Assembly (NCBI GenBank): GCA_028288305.1
Contig: JAQBOA010000075.1
Span: 1 to 64,000, forward strand
Reading direction: 5' to 3'
Source: Mucilaginibacter sp.
Lineage (GTDB): Bacteria > Bacteroidota > Bacteroidia > Sphingobacteriales > Sphingobacteriaceae
Length of the DNA: 64,000 nucleotides
Part shown: positions 25,213 through 34,925 of the stretch, in pieces
How positions within the stretch are numbered: the first letter of the stretch is position 1
Layout of the letters: each line of letters opens with the position of its first letter
Notes under the pieces: generated by a model
Databases searched by the model: none
Seen by the model: the letters and a program-made list of their open reading frames with translations, nothing else
Told to the model about the DNA's origin: nothing
Position numbers and translations under genes: made by a program

Positions 25213-26256
25213 ATGACAGATGAACCCGGTTTAATTGAGCTTGATGAGCAGGATTTATACGAACACCTGCGCATAATTGTTGACAAAGGACAATCGCTTT
25301 TACGCATTGATAAGTTTTTAATGCACCGGGTTGAAAATGCCTCGCGTAACCGTATCCAAAATGCTGTTGAACTTGGAAATGTGCTGGTTAATGATAAAAC
25401 AATAAAAGCCAGTTATAAGGTTAAACCGCTGGATGTTATATCTGTAGTTTTACCGCACCCGCCAAGGGATACCGAAGTATATCCCGAAGATATTCCCCTA
25501 AATATTATTTATGAAGATCATGATGTGCTGGTAATAAACAAACCTGCGGGAATGGTGGTGCACCCAGGCTATAACAATTATACCGGCACATTGGTAAACG
25601 GATTGGTTTTCCATTTTCAGCAACTGCCCACCTTGCCCGGTAACGAAGGCAGGCCCGGCCTTGTGCATCGCATTGATAAAGATACTTCGGGTTTATTGCT
25701 GATTAGTAAAAACGAACGCGCTATGACCTGGCTGGCAAAGCAGTTTTTCGATCATACCATAACCCGTAAATATATTGCACTGGTTTGGGGCGACCTTGAA
25801 CAGGATGGCACCGTTACAGGTTATATTGGCCGCAGTATAAACGACAGGCGTGTGATGTCAATTTATGATGACCCTGAAAAAGGAAAATGGTCTGTTACAC
25901 ATTATAAAGTTTTAGAACGGATGGGTTATGTTACATTGATCGAATGCCAGCTCGAAACTGGCCGTACACACCAGATAAGGGCACATATGAAACATATAGG
26001 GCATCCATTATTCAGTGATGCTACCTATGGCGGGGATAAGATTTTAAAAGGTACTGTTTTCAGCAAATACAAACAATTTGTAGAAAACTGTTTTGAACTT
26101 ATGCCGCGGCAGGCTCTGCATGCGCAAACATTAGGTTTTTTACATCCGACTTTAAAAAAACAAATGCATTTTGAAGCACCGTTGCCACCTGATTTTGAGA
26201 TGGTTTTAGATAAATGGCGAAAGTATAGTGATACGAGGTTAGAGATTGGAGATTAA
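25213..26256 (+). CDS. rluD: RluD-type 23S rRNA pseudouridine synthase
   Basis: A 347-residue enzyme with an N-terminal S4 RNA-binding domain (RIDKFLMHRVENASRNRIQNAVELGNV) and the RluA-family catalytic domain. VINKPAGMVVHPG and the catalytic Asp motif GLVHRIDKDTSGLLL are intact, as is the late LETGRTHQIRAHMKHIGHP. It most likely modifies helix 69 of 23S rRNA; RluC or RluA-type specificity is possible. A TACTTTTG -7-like box at 25200-25207 lies just before the ATG. Confidence 0.9.
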   Translation: MTDEPGLIELDEQDLYEHLRIIVDKGQSLLRIDKFLMHRVENASRNRIQNAVELGNVLVNDKTIKASYKVKPLDVISVVLPHPPRDTEVYPEDIPLNIIYEDHDVLVINKPAGMVVHPGYNNYTGTLVNGLVFHFQQLPTLPGNEGRPGLVHRIDKDTSGLLLISKNERAMTWLAKQFFDHTITRKYIALVWGDLEQDGTVTGYIGRSINDRRVMSIYDDPEKGKWSVTHYKVLERMGYVTLIECQLETGRTHQIRAHMKHIGHPLFSDATYGGDKILKGTVFSKYKQFVENCFELMPRQALHAQTLGFLHPTLKKQMHFEAPLPPDFEMVLDKWRKYSDTRLEIGD

Positions 26257-26311
26257 GGATTTTAACATTACAACATTTCAACTTTAAAACATTTCAACTA
26301 ATATCCTTCCC

Positions 26312-27148
26312 ATGACACCTCTTTTTATCAATTTTAATGGGGAAATGCTTCCTGCGGATACAAAGCTGGTTACCATTAATAACAGAGCTTTTAAATATGG
26401 CGATGGCCTGTTTGAAAGCATGCGTATGATGAAAGGGCAGCTTAAGTTCGCCGATCTGCATGCCGACCGTTTGCAAAGAGGTATGAAAGTCCTTAAAATT
26501 GAAGAGTATTCGCAAATGGACAGCTGGTTTTTGAAAGAAAAAGCAGATGAGCTTTCCAGGCGAAATAAGTCAAGAAATGGCCGTTTACGTTTAACCGTCT
26601 ACCGGGATGCAGGTGGTTTGTACACACCATCGCAAAATAAAATGGGGTATTCGCTTGAGTTTCAGCCTTTGGATGAACCCCGCTACTTTTTAAATAGTAA
26701 AGGTTTGCTGGTGGATATTTTTACTGAATTGCCAAAACCTACCAATTACCTTTCCAATATTAAAACCTGCAACTCGCTAATTTATGTAATGGCAGGATTA
26801 TACAAAACTCAGAATAATCTTGACGAAGTGTTTTTATTAAACCAGAATGGCTTTTTGTGCGAAGCCGGGAGCTCAAATATTTTTGTATGGTATCAAAAAC
26901 ATTTATATACTCCAGCAATAAGTGAAGGTTGCGTGGAAGGGGTTATGCGCCAGGTGATTATTAATCTTGCCAAAGAAATTAATATCCCGGTTATGGAGGC
27001 ACAGATTAACCCTGAAATTTTATATGAAGCTGATGAGGTATTTATTACCAACGCCGGCCGAGGCATACAAAGTGTAATGGGTTTCGGGGTACGTCGTTAT
27101 TTTAACGAAATCAGTAAATTATTAGTAGATGAGCTTAACAAATTATAA
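26312..27148 (+). CDS. Class IV aminotransferase (PabC-like aminodeoxychorismate lyase)
   Basis: A 278-residue fold-type IV PLP enzyme. KYGDGLFESMRM is the family N-terminal motif, the PLP Lys is in SNIKTCNSLIYVMAG, and LCEAGSSNIFVW is the Glu-x-Gly loop. D-amino acid aminotransferase, branched-chain aminotransferase and PabC share these; Bacteroidota members of this size adjacent to housekeeping genes are commonly PabC, and pabB is in the same window (1022-2302). Exact substrate remains uncertain. Confidence 0.8.
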   Translation: MTPLFINFNGEMLPADTKLVTINNRAFKYGDGLFESMRMMKGQLKFADLHADRLQRGMKVLKIEEYSQMDSWFLKEKADELSRRNKSRNGRLRLTVYRDAGGLYTPSQNKMGYSLEFQPLDEPRYFLNSKGLLVDIFTELPKPTNYLSNIKTCNSLIYVMAGLYKTQNNLDEVFLLNQNGFLCEAGSSNIFVWYQKHLYTPAISEGCVEGVMRQVIINLAKEINIPVMEAQINPEILYEADEVFITNAGRGIQSVMGFGVRRYFNEISKLLVDELNKL

Positions 27149-27183
27149 ATGCTTAAAGTATGAGTACTCATACTTTAAGCATT
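27148..27183. terminator. Perfect 36-bp palindrome, bidirectional terminator
   Basis: Arms aatgcttaaagtatgagt and its exact complement meet at the centre. It lies between the convergent stops of the aminotransferase and glutaminase-family genes and would form a strong hairpin in both transcripts. Confidence 0.75.
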
Positions 27184-27191
27184 AATTGCAA

Positions 27192-29681
27192 TTACTTCGT
27201 TTTTTGGACTGAGGTTATCTTATCATTTTTATGATTAAACTTTTCCAACAATAACTTCATAAAATACCCCCCTACAACACTGCGTGCCTGAAAACCAACT
27301 TGTTTTCCATTTGTAGTTTCATGCCAGTCGCTCAAAGGGACATGGGTAGGTGTTTCAGTCGCGTATTTATATACAGGATTTATTAATTCTTTAAAATCAT
27401 GCTGATCGCTTGCTAAGGTTGCGGTCCATAATATCCAGTCAGATTTGGTATAGGTTTTCCGGCTATCCAAAGGCAATCCGAATTTGTTTTGTTTGGTTAG
27501 ATAGAATTTTATTTCGCTGTCATAAACCTGTTGGGGGAATAAGTGTAACCCTAATACTTTGTCCCAAACCAAATTATATTTTTGACTCCAGGTGTCTTTG
27601 TCATTAAAAACCAATGCATAATGATCTCCTGCTGCATCCATATTTATCCATTTGACAACCATTTCTTCAGCTATTTTCCGGTAAGCAGTTGCAGTTTTTT
27701 TGTCGCCCAATTGTTTGGCCATTTCTGCATAACAATCAATTGCTACAATAGCCTTAACCGATAAATTGGCATTATGCGCTAAATGCCCGGCAAAATCATC
27801 GGTACATAATTGATTGGAAGGATCTAAACCTGCTTTACTTAAAAAATCCGCCCATTTACTTAATGTCTTCCAGTGCAATCGGGCATATGCCGGACTGTTT
27901 TCGGCTTTAACAATAGCTGCTGTTAAAATGATCATATTGCCGGATTCTTCCACCGGCATATCTTCGCCATATGTTTGGCCGTTTGCCAACGGATAAGTAC
28001 CGAGGTCATGTGCAGGAAAGCCCTTGATCCATTTTCCGCTTTCGCTATAGTAGAATATGCCATTTAACATGCCTTCCATCAGTTTTGGATTATAGATAAG
28101 GTATAATGGTGCCGATGGATAAGTTACATCGACCGTGTTGATAGATCCGTTACTGAAATTCTCTTTTGATAAAAAGAGCACATCACCTTTAGGGCTTTGC
28201 ACTAATTGATGAGCAGCTATACTCTGACGATAGGCTAAAACACATAAATCTGCATATTTTTTACCTCCTGCTTTTTCTGCATCCGCATACATAGCCTTAT
28301 TAAAGGAGTCGCATTTTTGCATAATCGAATTATACTTATTTACAGCATCACTAAGTTCATTTTCAATAGTCTTTCCGCCCTTTTTCCACCATGGTTTTAA
28401 ATTCACGTGGAAAAATTGAATAGCATATAAATCATCATAACCCAATTCAACAAACTTCTCTGTATAAGCTGCTCCAACCGATCCAAAAGGTATCACTGTA
28501 TTGAGCACCAATTGTTTCCCCTGTTTTACTGTAGATTTGGTATTACCAGTAAAAAATGAGTTTACTGATTCTATCCCGTGAGTAATATATTGAACAGCAT
28601 TTTCATATTGCGGAGTAGCAACATACATGTACCCCCAGTCGATCCTCAAATCATCACCTTTTTTCTTTAGTACAGGTTGTTCAACAGTCCCTGCTTTTAG
28701 CACGGATAAATGGTTGGCAGCATACTTTTCGGTGGTTATTTCCTGGGAGGGTTTATTTAAAGCAATATCTGTTGACGCACTGAAATATACCTTTACATTA
28801 TGTTGCTTGCCATCATTTGATTTTACTTTATAAGATATATAAGAGACAGGTCTGGAAAAAATGTTCAGGTCATTCATTAACAACGGCGATGTAAATGTAA
28901 GCTGCAAATCAGCATTGCCACATGTAAATTTATATATGGTTTGTGTTGCATTTATCACCACACTGTTTTGATGTGCTGTTTGTATTTCGTTACTTAATTT
29001 TCTTTTAGTTTTATCTAATAAACCTACATCCAACCAAGCTCCACCAGCTGTGTTTGCACAATGAATGGCGATAACATTTTTACCTTTTACTAATTTTTGT
29101 TGAAATTCTTCTTTAACCGGAATCAGTTTAAAATCACTCGTCCATCCTTTGGTGTTATATATTTTTTGTCCGTTTAAATAAACTTCCACATTATCATCGT
29201 GGTATAGGTTTAGCAACAACTGGTTAATGTTAATATCTGTCAAAGTAAATTCTCGTCTTATCCATATATTTTTGCTGGTCCATAGTGTTTTCGCCTGGGC
29301 TTTATTATCAGTAAATGGTGCGCCACCTGTTTTCCATGCGCCGTCATTAAATTGTCTTTCTGTCCATCCGGCTGAGGGCTCAGTTTCAGTGTATTTACAT
29401 ACATAAGGCTTATCTTCCGAAGTTGGCAGGATGGTTTTGTAAACATCCGGCTCCTTGCCTAAAAAGCGGTAAAATTTATTATCAACCTGGATTATCCCTA
29501 CTAATGACTGATCATTCCCTGTCCAGTGTTTAGTTGTTGAAGCATTTAAGCTATCTGTATCAGACCAGATGCTGAAATAGGTGTTGTGTGTGATCAATGG
29601 ATAAACAGGTGCTTTAGTGGCCTGAGCAACCGCTAACTTACTGATGGAAAAAATAAAGAATATTAAAATGCTCTTTTTCAT
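27192..29681 (-). CDS. Glutaminase family protein (DUF4964/DUF5127/DUF4965/DUF1793)
   Basis: An 829-residue exported protein with a signal peptide (MKKSILIFFIFSISKLAVAQ). After the DUF4964-type start (PVYPLITHNTYFSIWSDTD) comes a jelly-roll carbohydrate-binding-like insert at about 90-215 (WTERQFNDGAWKTGGAPF, IWIRREFTL), then the DUF5127 and DUF4965 regions (SPKGDVLFLSKENFSNGS, NMIILTAAIVKAENSPAY) and a helical DUF1793-like C-terminus (NLVWDKVLGLHLFP). The name comes from a fungal glutaminase A; the fold is an alpha-alpha barrel and the true substrate in Bacteroidota may be a glycan. It is followed 26 bases upstream by the M81 gene on the same strand. Confidence 0.88.
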   Translation of the reverse strand: MKKSILIFFIFSISKLAVAQATKAPVYPLITHNTYFSIWSDTDSLNASTTKHWTGNDQSLVGIIQVDNKFYRFLGKEPDVYKTILPTSEDKPYVCKYTETEPSAGWTERQFNDGAWKTGGAPFTDNKAQAKTLWTSKNIWIRREFTLTDININQLLLNLYHDDNVEVYLNGQKIYNTKGWTSDFKLIPVKEEFQQKLVKGKNVIAIHCANTAGGAWLDVGLLDKTKRKLSNEIQTAHQNSVVINATQTIYKFTCGNADLQLTFTSPLLMNDLNIFSRPVSYISYKVKSNDGKQHNVKVYFSASTDIALNKPSQEITTEKYAANHLSVLKAGTVEQPVLKKKGDDLRIDWGYMYVATPQYENAVQYITHGIESVNSFFTGNTKSTVKQGKQLVLNTVIPFGSVGAAYTEKFVELGYDDLYAIQFFHVNLKPWWKKGGKTIENELSDAVNKYNSIMQKCDSFNKAMYADAEKAGGKKYADLCVLAYRQSIAAHQLVQSPKGDVLFLSKENFSNGSINTVDVTYPSAPLYLIYNPKLMEGMLNGIFYYSESGKWIKGFPAHDLGTYPLANGQTYGEDMPVEESGNMIILTAAIVKAENSPAYARLHWKTLSKWADFLSKAGLDPSNQLCTDDFAGHLAHNANLSVKAIVAIDCYAEMAKQLGDKKTATAYRKIAEEMVVKWINMDAAGDHYALVFNDKDTWSQKYNLVWDKVLGLHLFPQQVYDSEIKFYLTKQNKFGLPLDSRKTYTKSDWILWTATLASDQHDFKELINPVYKYATETPTHVPLSDWHETTNGKQVGFQARSVVGGYFMKLLLEKFNHKNDKITSVQKTK

Positions 29682-29707
29682 AATTGGTATAAAGTATAAA
29701 TAGCTTA

Positions 29708-31288
29708 TTATAATTGATCTGATGCTGGTACTAATTTGGCTGAAAGATCCGGATCAGCCATGTTTTTATCAAAGGGGAACATAGGTCGTTGGATTCTTTT
29801 ATAAGGAAGCCGCTCTAAATTTTGGTCTACGCCTCCAGGAGTTAACGCCAGTATCCAGTCTGCCCGCATTGCATAAAGTTCTGGCTCCAGGTAACCGATT
29901 TTTACAACTACAATATCTGCTTTTCGTGGATTAAGACCCAGCCTGGTAAAATCAATCTCCTTATGATAAGGCTTACGTTTTTGAGTAACAATGATATGGA
30001 CGCTTCCAACCTTTACAGCTACTTCAACTTCGGCATCCTTATCGCCATACACAATAGACTCTACTGTTCCTGAAATTAATAATGGTGGTGCATACCGGGC
30101 GTCAACTTTTGCACCGGCATAACCTTCAACATGTTTACCCACACCCGCGGCTATTGCATTTTTTACAAGCTCTGGCCCGGGAATAGAGGCATAGATAAGT
30201 GAAGGGCCGTTATCCGATTTAAATTCAGGGCGGGCGAGTATTTCTTTTAATGTCCAGGTAACATCACCGGCACCACCGGCAGTAGGATTATCGCCGGAAT
30301 CGCTGATATAGAAGGGATGTTTATTGCTTGCCACTGCCTTATCGAGCGACTCGCTCAAGGTTGCTGTAGGTGCTACAAATGCATAGCCTGCTCGCGCATT
30401 CCAAAAATTTCGCGCCAATTGTTCTGCAGTGTGTGTTACTTTTTCTTTATCATCACCGGTAACCATAACAACCGCATGGTTGCGCGGTTCATCGGCCCAT
30501 GCATAGCCCACCCATATAGCAGCATCAATAATTCCTTTTTGTACCGAAGCAGGGGCAACCGCAGCGTATACACTCTTTGCAGGTTCTATTCTCGTGCTTG
30601 TTTTTTCGCCGGGCAACAAAACAGGTATAGAGATATAAGCTTTGTATGCAGGTTTTCCTTTGCCACTTTCAATACGCTCAATCAAATTGTGCACGGCTCG
30701 TTCTTTCGTTTGCATAGCATCTTCATGAGGCGCTAACCGGTAACAAGTGATCAAATCGGTATTTTCTGCCAAACGCCAGGAAACGTTTCCATGTAAATCC
30801 ATCGACGTGGAAATAATTGTTTTGTTTCCAATCACTTTTCTGATTCTTACAATAAAATCACCTTCCGGATCATCCAAACCTACAACACTCATGGCACCAT
30901 GAATGTCGAAATAAAGACCATCGTATGGCCCGTTTTTTTTAAGTGCGCCGAGTGTTTTGGTTACAAGCGATTCGTAAGCTTCACGGGTAACTGTGCCTCC
31001 GGGCAATGCATGTCCCACTAAAGTCGGAAACCAAACTGCTTTATGACGAAGTGGTGAATCCGCAGATAAAAATGGATAAACCGAGAAAACATCGTTATTG
31101 TATTGGGCATGAAAAGCTGCTTCATCTGTAAGGGCTGGAGAAAACGTGCTCGATTCTATTCCCAGGCCTGCAATCGCAATACGTGGAAGCGGCTTTAATG
31201 GTGGGTTATCTTTAAAGTGAAAGGGTTTAGCTGAAGTAAAAAATATTATTGAAAAGAAGGAAATGAGAGTGTAAAGTAGACGTTTCAT
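29708..31288 (-). CDS. M81 family metallopeptidase (MlrC-like), exported
   Basis: A 526-residue protein with a signal peptide (MKRLLYTLISFFSIIFFTSA). The family body begins at RIAIAGLGIESSTFSPALTDEAAF; DGLYFDIHGAM and STSMDLHGNVS provide Asp/His zinc ligands, and ISDSGDNPTAGGAGD is the conserved late motif. Relatives include MlrC, which finishes microcystin breakdown, but most members have no known substrate. It is immediately upstream of the glutaminase-family gene, suggesting joint extracytoplasmic peptide or amide degradation. Confidence 0.88.
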   Translation of the reverse strand: MKRLLYTLISFFSIIFFTSAKPFHFKDNPPLKPLPRIAIAGLGIESSTFSPALTDEAAFHAQYNNDVFSVYPFLSADSPLRHKAVWFPTLVGHALPGGTVTREAYESLVTKTLGALKKNGPYDGLYFDIHGAMSVVGLDDPEGDFIVRIRKVIGNKTIISTSMDLHGNVSWRLAENTDLITCYRLAPHEDAMQTKERAVHNLIERIESGKGKPAYKAYISIPVLLPGEKTSTRIEPAKSVYAAVAPASVQKGIIDAAIWVGYAWADEPRNHAVVMVTGDDKEKVTHTAEQLARNFWNARAGYAFVAPTATLSESLDKAVASNKHPFYISDSGDNPTAGGAGDVTWTLKEILARPEFKSDNGPSLIYASIPGPELVKNAIAAGVGKHVEGYAGAKVDARYAPPLLISGTVESIVYGDKDAEVEVAVKVGSVHIIVTQKRKPYHKEIDFTRLGLNPRKADIVVVKIGYLEPELYAMRADWILALTPGGVDQNLERLPYKRIQRPMFPFDKNMADPDLSAKLVPASDQL

Positions 31289-31374
31289 CTGTAGAAATTA
31301 AATCGTTTAAGAATTTTTTAGGCCAATCTTGTATTCAAATGTATATAAATGGAATTAGATTTTAGTCTTTGACA

Positions 31375-31405
31375 AAAAAAGCCTCCAACTTTATTGAAGG
31401 CTTTA
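31375..31405 (-). terminator. Terminator hairpin after a fossil tRNA 3' end
   Basis: AAAGCCTYCAA pairs with TTGAAGGCTTT across a 5-base loop; on the minus strand it is followed by a T-run. It lies immediately after the tRNA 3'-end remnant at 31412-31433 on the same strand and downstream of the oxidoreductase gene. Confidence 0.7.
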
Positions 31406-31411
31406 CTTTAA

Positions 31412-31433
31412 GAAGCGCTAAGAAGAATCGAAC
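31412..31433 (-). other. Fossil tRNA 3' end (possible att site)
   Basis: On the minus strand the sequence reads T-loop TTCGATT, T-stem half CTTCT and acceptor half TAGCGCT, then the terminator. The 5' halves of the T stem and acceptor are absent. Such 3'-end copies are left when elements integrate into or excise from tRNA genes. Confidence 0.5.
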
Positions 31434-31474
31434 GATCTAAAGTGTAGAAACTTCCATCTCAAAAATCACCTGCA

Positions 31475-32407
31475 TTATGGCTTTACAACAATCTTACCAA
31501 CTGTCCTGCCTGTTTCTATACTGTTATGTGCTTTTTGGATGTCTTCCAATGCGAAAACTTCGGAAATATGTGACCTCATCTTATTATTTTCCAATAAGTC
31601 TGCTAATTGCTCCATATCCTTTCCGTTAGATTTTACCATAGTATGTAATACTTTGATACCTTTCATTTGAGACTTTTCTTGTATTGCATCAGTGGTTGAA
31701 GATGCTATGTTGATAAGGGTTCCACCTTGCTTAATAACAGACAGTGAACGTTCAGCAATATCGCTGCTTAGGGCGTTCAGCACAAAATCAATGTCGCTAA
31801 CCACATCCTCAAAACTTACTGCTTTATAATCAATATGCTCATCGGCACCCAGGCTCAATATAAATTTTTTGTTTTTTTCAGATGAAGTAGCTATAACATA
31901 TGCACCAAAGTGTTTTGCTATTTGTATGGCATAATGACCAACCCCACCTGCGCCGGCTTGGATTAATACTCTTTGATTTTTTTTAACCTGGAAGTGCTCC
32001 GTCATACTCTGCCACGCAGTAAGAGCCGCGAGGCACGCTGCCGCCGCTTCATCATGACTAATATTTCCTGGTTTTAAAGTTATATGGCCTGCTGGTGCGG
32101 CAACATATTCTGCATAGGCTTTTCCATGCCCGGGAAAGTTTACCATGCCAAAAACCTCATCTCCCTTTTTAAACCGGGACGATTGGCTTTCTGTTACCTC
32201 ACCGGATATATCCCAGCCGAGGATGATCGGACTTTCTGTGATGGCGCCGGCAGCTCCTTTTCCCTGGCGGGTTTTAACGTCTACCGGGTTAATGCCGATG
32301 GCATTAATTTTTACCAATACCTCTTCATCGTTTATTTGTGGTACTGGCAGGTCTGCAAAGCGTAAGTGTGATGCAGGTCCGAATTCATTAAGGATGATCG
32401 CTTTCAT
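31475..32407 (-). CDS. NADP-dependent quinone reductase-like oxidoreductase
   Basis: A 310-residue zinc-less medium-chain dehydrogenase. MKAIILNEFGPASHLRFADLPVP is the family start (chosen over a Met 21 bases upstream), then GWDISGEV, HDEAAAACLAALTAWQSM and the nucleotide-binding AGAGGVGHYAIQIAKHFGA. The lack of structural-zinc cysteines puts it with quinone oxidoreductases/crotonyl reductase-like enzymes. Stress-related reduction of quinones or enals is likely, but substrate is not defined. Monocistronic. Confidence 0.85.
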   Translation of the reverse strand: MKAIILNEFGPASHLRFADLPVPQINDEEVLVKINAIGINPVDVKTRQGKGAAGAITESPIILGWDISGEVTESQSSRFKKGDEVFGMVNFPGHGKAYAEYVAAPAGHITLKPGNISHDEAAAACLAALTAWQSMTEHFQVKKNQRVLIQAGAGGVGHYAIQIAKHFGAYVIATSSEKNKKFILSLGADEHIDYKAVSFEDVVSDIDFVLNALSSDIAERSLSVIKQGGTLINIASSTTDAIQEKSQMKGIKVLHTMVKSNGKDMEQLADLLENNKMRSHISEVFALEDIQKAHNSIETGRTVGKIVVKP

Positions 32408-32428
32408 ATTTATGCTATTTAAAATCAT

Positions 32429-32773
32429 TCACAGACTATAGAACAGCTCTAAAAGGTATCGGTTTTGAAATATGCATTTTTAAATGTAAACTGTACAAGT
32501 TTAGGATGTACGACTCCTTCTGAATTACGGTGTAATATGAATTAGCAAATCAAAACCTTAAATTCTTCTGATCTATCTCTCTACATTGATACCACTACAG
32601 TTAGTAACGGAGCAACATACGAAATAACGGAAGCTGCACATTTCAAGAAGATGTGATTCCCGTCCCGAGAGCGGAACCTTGTTTTAGCAGATACTTTAAA
32701 TTAAATTTTATTTTTTTTCAAATATTAAAATGAAAATAAGATTATTGACTTTTACTTATCAAATTTAAACATC
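32429..32773. other. Intergenic region with possible coding remnant
   Basis: A short frame ending at a TGA near 32655 encodes TTVSNGATYEITEAAHFKK, reminiscent of the closing domain of exported Bacteroidota proteins. It has no start and is too short to call. Nothing else seen. Confidence 0.3.
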
Positions 32774-33508
32774 ATGAAGCTTCTTCTTACTTCCAGCGGT
32801 ATCAGCAACACAAGCATCCACGATGCGCTGGTCGATCTGCTGGGTAAACCGATCGCCGAGTCCAACGCCCTCTTCATTCCCATCGGGATCTACCCCTTCC
32901 CCGGCGGTGCCGGTATGGCATGGCAGGCGATCTGCGGAAAAGCCCGGTCTCCTTTGAGCCAATTGGGTTGGAAGTCGCTTGGTGTGCTGGAACTCACCGC
33001 GCTGCCCAGCATCGATAAAAAAGCGTGGGTCCCTACGGTGGAGGAGACGGACGCCCTGTTGGTTTGGGGCGGTGACCCACTGTACATTAGCTACTGGATG
33101 CAGCAGTCCGGACTGACACATATCCTGCCGTCGTTGCGGCGCGAGGCGGTCTATGTGGGAGTGAGCGCCGGAAGCATGGCGGCGTCCTCCATCTTCGGAG
33201 AGACCTACCGTAATCCGCGCAGCTGCAGCGGTAGCGCCCTCAAGTCGGAAGACATCATGTTCGATACACCGGGGGGAGAAATCAGCCGGACCTTTGTTAC
33301 GGCTCAGGGAGCGGGAATGGTTGACTTTGCGTTGATTCCGCACCTGGATCACGAGGATCACCCGGACGCTTCCCTGGCTAACGCAGAAAAATGGGCTGCG
33401 AGGCTACCGGTGCCTGTGTACGCGATTGACGATGAGACCGCCATCAAAGTGACCGGCGACACGGTTGAAGTAGTCTCCGAAGGGCACTGGAAGCTGTTTA
33501 CCCCTTGA
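32774..33508 (+). CDS. Peptidase S51 (dipeptidase E-like)
   Basis: A 244-residue class-I-glutaminase-fold peptidase. The nucleophile elbow VGVSAGSMAA has the serine of S51 enzymes, ALLVWGGDPLYI is the preceding conserved strand, and PHLDHEDHPDAS holds the likely catalytic His. Dipeptidase E cleaves Asp-X dipeptides; cyanophycinase-like activity is an alternative. Base composition is clearly GC-richer than most neighbours, with codons such as CTG, GCG and CGC frequent, which it shares with the MFS gene that follows. Confidence 0.87.
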   Translation: MKLLLTSSGISNTSIHDALVDLLGKPIAESNALFIPIGIYPFPGGAGMAWQAICGKARSPLSQLGWKSLGVLELTALPSIDKKAWVPTVEETDALLVWGGDPLYISYWMQQSGLTHILPSLRREAVYVGVSAGSMAASSIFGETYRNPRSCSGSALKSEDIMFDTPGGEISRTFVTAQGAGMVDFALIPHLDHEDHPDASLANAEKWAARLPVPVYAIDDETAIKVTGDTVEVVSEGHWKLFTP

Positions 33509-33540
33509 TGCACTGCTATTAAGTTAAGAAAATAATATCG

Positions 33541-33612
33541 AACACCGAACGTCGAATAATGAATTATGAAGTGAAATTTCGGTGTTCGATATTCAAGATT
33601 CATTGTTCGATA
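33541..33612. repeat. Imperfect inverted repeat between S51 and MFS genes
   Basis: gaacaccgaacgtcgaataatgaa and its partner ttcggtgttcgatattcaag...attgttcgatatt form a long imperfect hairpin between the convergent stops. It may act as a two-way terminator; the ATCGAACA-type word is a common intergenic repeat. Confidence 0.5.
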
Positions 33613-33644
33613 TTAATATTTTTTTACTTAACGGAAAACGTCTG

Positions 33645-34925
33645 CTAGCCAAATTCCCCCATCTCCGGTAGCTGCTTTTCAGCGTCAATGGCCAGCCAAA
33701 GCAGGCAGCCTGTGATCAGTACTGCGCCGACAACGTAAACGGGATAATCAAAACGGTGTGTGGCCTGCACGATGTGCCCGAAAATAATGGCAAGAAAGAA
33801 AGCACCCATCTGCCCGAAAAAGTTCATGGCGCCCGTTACCGTGCCGGCGTTGTTGCGGCCAATATCGGCACATACGGCGTAGGATACCATCACCCCGAAT
33901 GAGAAGGCAAAATTTGCCGCGATAAGGCAGCAGGCGGCCAGTGTATTGTTGACAGAAACCGCGACTACAAACAACAATATTCCGCAGCAGCCAAGCCCCA
34001 GCATGCCGGTGAGCCGACGAGCCATTTTGAGCCCTTTATATTTCAATAGCCAGTCGCCGGTCGCGCCGCCGGTCAAAAAGCCGCCTATGCCCACCGCAAA
34101 GAGCAGGGAGGTAACCTGTTTCATGCTGTTCTCCGTGAAACCGCGCCCTTCCTGCAGGTAAATGGGCATCCATGCAATAAAAAAGTAGTTGGCCCATTGA
34201 CAGCAAAAATACATCAGCATTAGCGGCCATAGGGTGCTGTTGCGGATGATGAGCTTCCATGGCACCAGGTGCTGCCCTTGTTTGTGGCGGCAAGTTGATT
34301 CGATCAGCTTTTTTTCGGCATCAGGCATGCCCTTCATTTGCGCCGGGAAATCGCGAAACCACACGTAGCAAATACTCACCCACAGCAAACCAATAGCACC
34401 GACGACGAAAAAAGGCACCCGCCATCCGTAGGCCATCGCTACCGGCACAATGATGAGCGGGGCCAGCGCGGAGCCTATTTGCGAGCCAATGCCTACCCAC
34501 GACAGCGCCTTGCCCGTTTCGCTTACCGGGAACCAGCGCGATACCGCCAATATGCTGTTGGGGTAAGTGCCCGATTCGCCCACGCCAAACAAAAAACGAA
34601 CGACGAGCAGGCTTATCAACCCATTTACCAGGCCCGTAAGCGCAGTGAAAACCGACCATGCTACAACGATGCGGATAAATACTTTTTTAGGGCCTATCCG
34701 ATCGCCGAGCATACCCGAAGGAATTTCGAAGAGGGCATAAGCCAACGCGAAAGCCGCCAGGGCCCATCCAAATTTTTCGTTGCTGAGGTGCAGCTCGGCT
34801 TTGATGCGCACGCCCACAATGGATATGCAGATGCGGTCCATATACGTTAACGTGGTAAGCGAGCATAGCAATACCAGTACGCGGTAACGATATGGCACAG
34901 CAATGCTGTTAAAAAGTCGGTTCAT
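33645..34925 (-). CDS. MFS transporter, anion:cation symporter type
   Basis: A 426-residue transporter with 12 predicted helices. TYMDRICISIVGVRIKAELHLS and FEIPSGMLGDRIGPKKVFI are the hallmark helices of the ACS family, which takes up organic acids such as hexuronates, galactonate or phthalate. The substrate cannot be deduced. It is GC-rich like the S51 gene and is the reverse strand, with both facing a short gap that contains an inverted copy of a short sequence (33540-33612). Confidence 0.88.
   Translation of the reverse strand: MNRLFNSIAVPYRYRVLVLLCSLTTLTYMDRICISIVGVRIKAELHLSNEKFGWALAAFALAYALFEIPSGMLGDRIGPKKVFIRIVVAWSVFTALTGLVNGLISLLVVRFLFGVGESGTYPNSILAVSRWFPVSETGKALSWVGIGSQIGSALAPLIIVPVAMAYGWRVPFFVVGAIGLLWVSICYVWFRDFPAQMKGMPDAEKKLIESTCRHKQGQHLVPWKLIIRNSTLWPLMLMYFCCQWANYFFIAWMPIYLQEGRGFTENSMKQVTSLLFAVGIGGFLTGGATGDWLLKYKGLKMARRLTGMLGLGCCGILLFVVAVSVNNTLAACCLIAANFAFSFGVMVSYAVCADIGRNNAGTVTGAMNFFGQMGAFFLAIIFGHIVQATHRFDYPVYVVGAVLITGCLLWLAIDAEKQLPEMGEFG

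Noticed and set aside
32765..33361. A 198-codon minus-strand frame.
   Set aside because: Antisense to the S51 peptidase gene, which has clear catalytic motifs.
34338..34850. A 170-codon plus-strand frame.
   Set aside because: Antisense to the MFS transporter; explained by its high GC content.
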